Shown here: positions 62,296 through 64,000 of the stretch, piece after piece | Position numbering within the stretch: the first letter of the stretch is position 1 | Layout of the letters: the number at the start of each line of letters is the position of its first letter | NCBI RefSeq assembly: GCF_009689585.1 | Contig: NZ_AP018694.1 | Span: forward strand, 5,509,501-5,573,500 | Direction of reading: 5' to 3' | Length of the DNA: 64,000 nucleotides | Origin: Aquipluma nitroreducens | GTDB taxonomy: Bacteria; Bacteroidota; Bacteroidia; Bacteroidales; Prolixibacteraceae | The notes under the pieces: generated by a model | What the model was told of the DNA's origin: nothing | Seen by the model: the letters and a program-made list of their open reading frames with translations, nothing else | Databases searched by the model: none | Translations under genes and position numbers: made by a program

Positions 62296-64000
62296 TTAAT
62301 ATATTCCCCAGTATTTACGGTAAAACCATTCGACACCAAGCAAAAGGATCAACAGAAAGAACAACAATTTCAGATTAATCCACTCGGTTTGGAGTGTCTG
62401 CCTAAACTGTTGAACTGCTATCTGTTTGTTTGATTTGATGTCATCAAGTAATGTGCCATAACTTTTGAACGGGTAAAACTGGCCTCCTGACTGTTGAGAC
62501 AACTGAAACAAAACGCCAAAATCAGCCTGATTGTTTTGTATCTCAATTTCGTTCTTTACGATACTAAAATTTCCTTTCTCTGTAAATCTCTGATTTCCCA
62601 GCTTTGTCTCAGCATCAAAAGTATAATCGCCAGGCTCCAGATTTCCTGCATTCAGGCGGTAATAATCATCCGTACGATCAAACAGATAGGTGAATTCCTT
62701 TAAACTGTCGTTTTTTATCCGGAGAGAAACATCCGGAGAGTTTACCAATTGGTAACTGTCGTTATACAATTCTGCAGTAAATTCGATATTGTCAGTTTCC
62801 TGAAAAAGCGCTGGATAGTAAACATTGAAGTTGTCTTCGTTTTCCTTGAGGGCCAAATATTGTATGATCTTCTGAATCAATTCGTCAAAAGCTTCGTGAT
62901 TTTCGTTTAGCTGAAAATCGTACAACCGCCAGCGCCAAAGTCCTTCACCAACAACAAATCCAACTTTCCTACCTTTGTCAGCCCCAAACGCCATCATCGT
63001 TTTGTTGGTTTTAATATTCCGGATGTTTTGGTAGGCCAGATTCTGCATAGTCGGAGTCAGTTCTGTATTTCCAAAAGGTGAAAGCAAAGGAGGAGAGGAC
63101 TCTATAATTTCTTTGGTTGCATCTGATAGCACGAATAAAGAAAAATTGCTGTCAAATGCTGACTGTACTTCCTCTGTATTCGAACTTGTTGATATTCTCA
63201 AACCCATATCCAAAGAATTCAGTTGTGCAAGCATTGAATTTGGTCCAACAAGAAATAAAACCGGTATCCGGCTCTCTTTAATCTTGGTTAAAAGCTTACT
63301 TGCAACATTTTTTACAGAAGGAAGTTGATTCAAAACAATAAGACTGTACGATGAAAGACTATCCGGCACATTATTACCTGTAAGTACTTTAATTTCATAA
63401 TTTTGTAACTCTTCAAGGCTTGTGCGAATAGCACCCAAATCAGGATGAGGACCGTCGCTGAGCATCAAAATTTTCTGTTTGTTTTCCATAACCTGAATCA
63501 CAAACTCATACTCATTGTTTTTCAAATTGGCTTCGCCATCAAAGGGCCGAATTTTGATTTTGTAGTGCTGCATCCCAACTTCTGAAGCTTCCAGATTCGC
63601 AAATTCAAGCTTAAAATCATCATCAGAAGTAATTGCAACGGTGCTTGAATAAACCGATTTGTTGTTGTTTTCAATATCAATATAGGCAATCTTATTTTTA
63701 AGTTTCAAAAACTTCAATTCGATTTCAACCGGAAATTTATTTTTCAGGAAAGCCATTTTGTTCGTCTTGACATTTCGGATCGAAGCATCTGTTTTGCGGG
63801 TTGTATCTCCCACACCAATCGCATAAACAGGAAATTTAAGCCCGGAAGCAAAATTTTCAGGATCTTGCCCCTGATTGTAAATACCATCGCCAAATAAAAT
63901 TAACGCACCAATGTTTTTATTTAAATAATTGTTCTTCAGCGTCTTTAATATCTGTCCGTAATCCGATCGGTGATCAGTCCCGGTAAAAGATTCGGTGTTT
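62296..64000 (-). CDS. vWA-type membrane protein, N-terminus beyond the window
   Basis: The frame is open to the right edge, giving at least 567 residues; a GTG inside (63813) is not the true start. The visible N-terminal part has GTDHRSDYGQILKTL and IGALILFGDGIYNQGQDPEN, which are vWA-like with a DG metal-site region. A beta-sandwich follows, then a Rossmann-like glutamine-amidotransferase-type segment (QKILMLSDGPHPDLGAIRTSLEE, about 420 residues from the C-terminus), more beta domains, and a final transmembrane helix (LKLLFFLLILLLGVEWFY). It resembles BatA-related vWA membrane proteins of Bacteroidota and heads the DUF6340 operon. Confidence 0.8.
   Translation of the reverse strand, partial: NTESFTGTDHRSDYGQILKTLKNNYLNKNIGALILFGDGIYNQGQDPENFASGLKFPVYAIGVGDTTRKTDASIRNVKTNKMAFLKNKFPVEIELKFLKLKNKIAYIDIENNNKSVYSSTVAITSDDDFKLEFANLEASEVGMQHYKIKIRPFDGEANLKNNEYEFVIQVMENKQKILMLSDGPHPDLGAIRTSLEELQNYEIKVLTGNNVPDSLSSYSLIVLNQLPSVKNVASKLLTKIKESRIPVLFLVGPNSMLAQLNSLDMGLRISTSSNTEEVQSAFDSNFSLFVLSDATKEIIESSPPLLSPFGNTELTPTMQNLAYQNIRNIKTNKTMMAFGADKGRKVGFVVGEGLWRWRLYDFQLNENHEAFDELIQKIIQYLALKENEDNFNVYYPALFQETDNIEFTAELYNDSYQLVNSPDVSLRIKNDSLKEFTYLFDRTDDYYRLNAGNLEPGDYTFDAETKLGNQRFTEKGNFSIVKNEIEIQNNQADFGVLFQLSQQSGGQFYPFKSYGTLLDDIKSNKQIAVQQFRQTLQTEWINLKLLFFLLILLLGVEWFYRKYWGIY

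Overview
The window is AT-rich chromosomal DNA of a Bacteroidota bacterium, probably class Bacteroidia and perhaps close to Marinilabiliales/Prolixibacteraceae (the rank below phylum is inference). The phylum call rests on a type IX secretion sorting domain, a TonB receptor next to a DUF4249 lipoprotein, DUF4251 and DUF6340 lipoproteins, a very long SecA, several TAnnTTTG promoter boxes, frequent non-ATG starts and few Shine-Dalgarno sites. I found no rRNA, tRNA, CRISPR array or intact insertion sequence.

Region 1 (1-9896, minus strand) is most of an extracellular contractile injection system (eCIS, Afp/PVC/MAC-like). In transcription order it holds an AAA+ ATPase (Afp15-like), a DUF4255 cap (Afp16-like), an unassigned 342-aa protein, one sheath gene, a tube protein, a second tube protein, a DUF5908 miniprotein, a LysM hub adaptor, a VgrG-like spike, a PAAR tip, a gp25 wedge and the first codons of a large baseplate protein that runs off the left edge. 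A small membrane/coiled-coil gene sits on the opposite strand inside the locus. Tape measure, fibre and effector genes are not in view.

Region 2 (9897-28055): a 900-bp spacer with strong hairpins, then housekeeping and envelope genes: trhO and dus (tRNA modification), a PepSY membrane protein with an OB-fold lipoprotein, msrB, a DUF502-terC pair, a PAP2 phosphatase with an LTA-synthase-like enzyme, class I fumarase, small hypotheticals, an Ntn-hydrolase, a DMT transporter, a HAD phosphatase and a membrane MutS-like ATPase.

Region 3 (28466-32838) looks like an AT-rich accessory stretch: an LRR lipoprotein, an extra lspA, nhaA, a GNAT acetyltransferase and a VOC-domain lipoprotein.

Region 4 (32890-47557): an acyl-CoA ligase divergent from a TonB receptor/DUF4249 pair, a 2-hydroxyacid dehydrogenase, DUF4251, a TPR-PD40-OmpA protein, hemerythrin, and a methionine operon (divergent aspartokinase, metY, metA) interrupted by a MITE-like element. 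A freestanding ThrRS editing domain then sits beside a TatD-family protein.

Region 5 (47656-64000): a T9SS-exported serine protease, a GDPD-like protein, an aminotransferase, a nitroreductase, secA and lgt, an aquaglyceroporin with a P47K/CobW GTPase, and an operon of three tandem DUF6340 lipoproteins behind a vWA-type membrane protein cut by the right edge.
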